Notes under the pieces: generated by a model
Seen by the model: only the letters and a program-made list of their open reading frames with translations
The model's database searches: none
Told to the model about the DNA's origin: nothing
Part shown: positions 62,389 to 64,000 of the stretch, piece after piece
Layout of the letters: each line of letters starts with the position of its first letter
How positions within the stretch are numbered: position 1 is the stretch's first letter
Translations under genes and position numbers: made by a program
Assembly: GCA_964617665.1 (NCBI GenBank)
Contig: CAZUAH010000012.1
Span: 1-64,000 of the forward strand
Source: JADHUC01 sp964617665
Lineage (GTDB): Bacteria > Planctomycetota > Planctomycetia > Pirellulales > Pirellulaceae
Length of the DNA: 64,000 nt
Direction: 5' to 3'

Positions 62389-64000
62389 ATGTCCAGCCCT
62401 TTTTCTTGGTTTAGACGCAAACAGAAGGTACTACTTGCTGTCTTCGGTGTCTTAATAATGATTTCGTTCACTGTGGGCGGAATTATATCCAGTAGTCTGC
62501 AGCGACAAATGGGTTCCGGAGGCGGAAAGGATCTCGTGGTTAGCTGGAAACACGGCGAGATCAACGAGAACGAACTCACGACGATGCGCATCAACCATAG
62601 CTTGAGCGTTCGCTTCCTGGACCGAGTTGTTGCAGAAACTCGCGCCAAAGAGGGTTGGCCCAAGGCACCGGGCGTGAGACGGGACAGAATGGGGCAGATC
62701 ATTGATCCGGGTATACCGCGTTCGTCTCAAGAGGAAGACGTTGTGCGCACCATGCTGTTGGCTCAACGAGCCACAGATATAGGAATCGTGGTCACGGACG
62801 AGTCGATTTGGGAGTTCCTGTATCTGTTGAGTGACGACAAGCTGCGCCGTCCTGACTTTGGCAGGATCCTGGGGTCAATCGATCAGCAGGTTTCCCAGTC
62901 ACAGCTCTTTGGACAACTCCGAATCGAATTGCTGGCACAGAACCTGGAACGGGTGATCCGAAGCGGGCTCATGGCCATGCCACCGGACCGCGTTTGGGAC
63001 TACTTCAATCGTTCGAGACGAGAGATCACAGCCGAGGTGTTTCCCGTCAGGGTCGCGGACTTCACATCGAAAGTGAAGGACGCCCGGACCGACGATCGGG
63101 TAGACACAGGGGCTGGGACTGGCAGTCGTACTGTCACGACCACAGTGAACTGTGGTAGCCATCCGCTCGAATCCGCCCCAGTCCGCTACACAAAAGGTGA
63201 AAAGTCGTACGTCCAAATCACGGACGAGGACGGCCAGTGCACCCACAACCTGAATGACGGCACTTGGACTCTCGATATCACCATGTTTGGTTACTCACCC
63301 ACGGAAACCACCCTTGCTGTGAGTGGCAATGAGAGTCCAGAGTATTCGGTGGCTCTCTTGCCAGAGGTGGTGAGACTCTTTGAAGAGGCCAAAGACGACT
63401 ATCCCAATCCGGATCCGAACAGCTCGGAACCTGGCTTCAAGCGGCGTAAGGAGATTGCCTTCCAATACTTGAAGGTCGACTACAACAAGTTCCTGGAACG
63501 GGAAAAGAAAGCCGTGTCCATGGAGGAGGTCGAGAAGTACTACGAAGAGAACAAGAACGACTTCAAAGCGCAGGAACTCCCACCTGCCGAAGACGACAAG
63601 CCGGAGGCGAAGCCAGCGGAAGAAGGTGACGCGGGTACNNNNNNNNNNNNNNNNNNNNNNNNNNNNNNNNNNNNNNNNNNNNNNNNNNNNNNNNNNNNNN
63701 NNNNNNNNNNNNNNNNNNNNNNNNNNNNNNNNNNNNNNCTGCCGAAGACGACAAGCCGGAGGCGAAGCCAGCGGAAGAAGGTGACGCGGGTACAGAGACG
63801 GATGCGAAAGAGAAGAAAGACGGTGGGAAAGATCCGGCGACGGCGCCGGCCGAGGAAAGCGGAGCCAAGCCCGATTCCGAAGATGAGATGGAGACGGAGA
63901 AGCCTGCGGTGACGCCCGGCAAAGATGACGCGGCCGGTAAGGAAGAAAAGCCAACCGCTGGAAAGGCGGCGGCAAAAGAAGAAGCAGAGACGCCGCCAAA
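62389..64000 (+). CDS. Membrane-anchored PpiD/SurA-like protein with an inserted Ig-like domain (runs off right edge, crosses an assembly gap)
   Basis: Probably a periplasmic folding factor. An N-terminal membrane anchor (about 11-35, KVLLAVFGVLIMISFTVGGI) precedes the SurA-N-like region (VTDESIWEFLYLLSDDKL, QVSQSQLFGQLRIELLAQN). Residues about 230-325 are an extra beta-sandwich with YVQITDEDGQCTHNLNDG and WTLDITMFGYSPTETTLA, the carboxypeptidase-regulatory pattern. YLKVDYNKFLEREKKAVSME then resumes the family and leads into a Lys/Glu/Ala/Pro linker. Reading literally through the 100 N bases shifts frame into Arg-rich sequence; removing the duplicated 55 bases plus N restores the acidic linker. 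No parvulin domain is seen before the edge. Confidence 0.75.
63584..63793. other. Assembly gap of 100 N flanked by an identical 55-base sequence
   Basis: N occupies 63639-63738. The 55 bases before it (63584-63638) and after it (63739-63793) are identical. Contig ends sharing exactly 55 bases look like a 55-mer de Bruijn graph join padded with N. Removing 155 bases (not a multiple of three) restores one open frame through the linker. A true internal repeat of uncertain copy number is the alternative. Confidence 0.85.

Noticed and set aside
63739..63912. Arg-rich protein end after the gap
   Set aside because: Produced by counting 100 N literally; collapsing the duplicate gives a normal acidic linker in frame.

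Overview
The window looks like a chromosomal stretch of a planctomycete, most likely a relative of the Pirellulales, probably a draft or metagenome assembly because a 100-base N gap lies near the right edge. Pointers are a very large secreted protein with three CxxCH haem motifs, a propeller region and a C-terminal NPCBM-like domain; an ExbB/ExbD locus with a TonB-like protein that ends in an alpha-alpha toroid; many secreted or lipoprotein genes with no recognisable family; weak or absent Shine-Dalgarno sites at many starts; and dispersed palindromic intergenic repeats. This is inferred from gene content only; no 16S gene is present. I saw no tRNA, rRNA, CRISPR array, prophage or transposase gene, so this reads as ordinary core chromosome with lineage-specific envelope genes.

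Layout. 1-7605 (minus strand): the N-terminal part of pyruvate:ferredoxin oxidoreductase (running off the left edge), the large haem/NPCBM protein and glutamine-dependent NAD synthetase. 7704-8318: riboflavin synthase, divergent from nadE. 8511-12677 (minus): acpS, trpS and pyrD, a tiny lipoprotein, an HU protein with a long Pro/Gly tail and a cysteine-cluster protein. 12920-18396 (plus): a secreted CehA-like PHP protein and a beta-helix protein, then glycogen debranching enzyme and a thioredoxin-type arsenate reductase. 18437-21218 (minus): 4-alpha-glucanotransferase, HypA and a hydrogenase-type maturation protease. 21517-30613 is mixed in strand: adenylate kinase, two methyltransferases, a UbiB-family kinase, glmS and small secreted proteins.

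From 44859 down to 30674 thirteen genes run on the minus strand. They include a TPR protein, ExbB, ExbD and the toroid protein (a likely energised envelope complex), then xseB, ispA, dxs and nadK (isoprenoid precursors and cofactor), a secreted unknown, pgpA and a family 9 glycosyltransferase. 45112-50705 holds an orphan histidine kinase, two divergent lipoproteins (one CsgG-like with TPRs), a small unknown protein, peptidase T and a PolB-like exonuclease. 50997-62198 (minus) holds an LRR protein fused to a degenerate alpha/beta hydrolase, an FtsX-like permease, an MFS transporter, a secreted unknown, a ClC channel with CBS domains and DNA topoisomerase I. The right edge carries a PpiD/SurA-like membrane-anchored chaperone that contains an inserted Ig-like domain and is crossed by the gap.

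The most notable items are that inserted domain, the gap flanked by an identical 55-base repeat (collapsing it restores the frame), the TPR-ExbB-ExbD-toroid gene set, and several unrelated-looking palindromic repeat families in the intergenic spaces.
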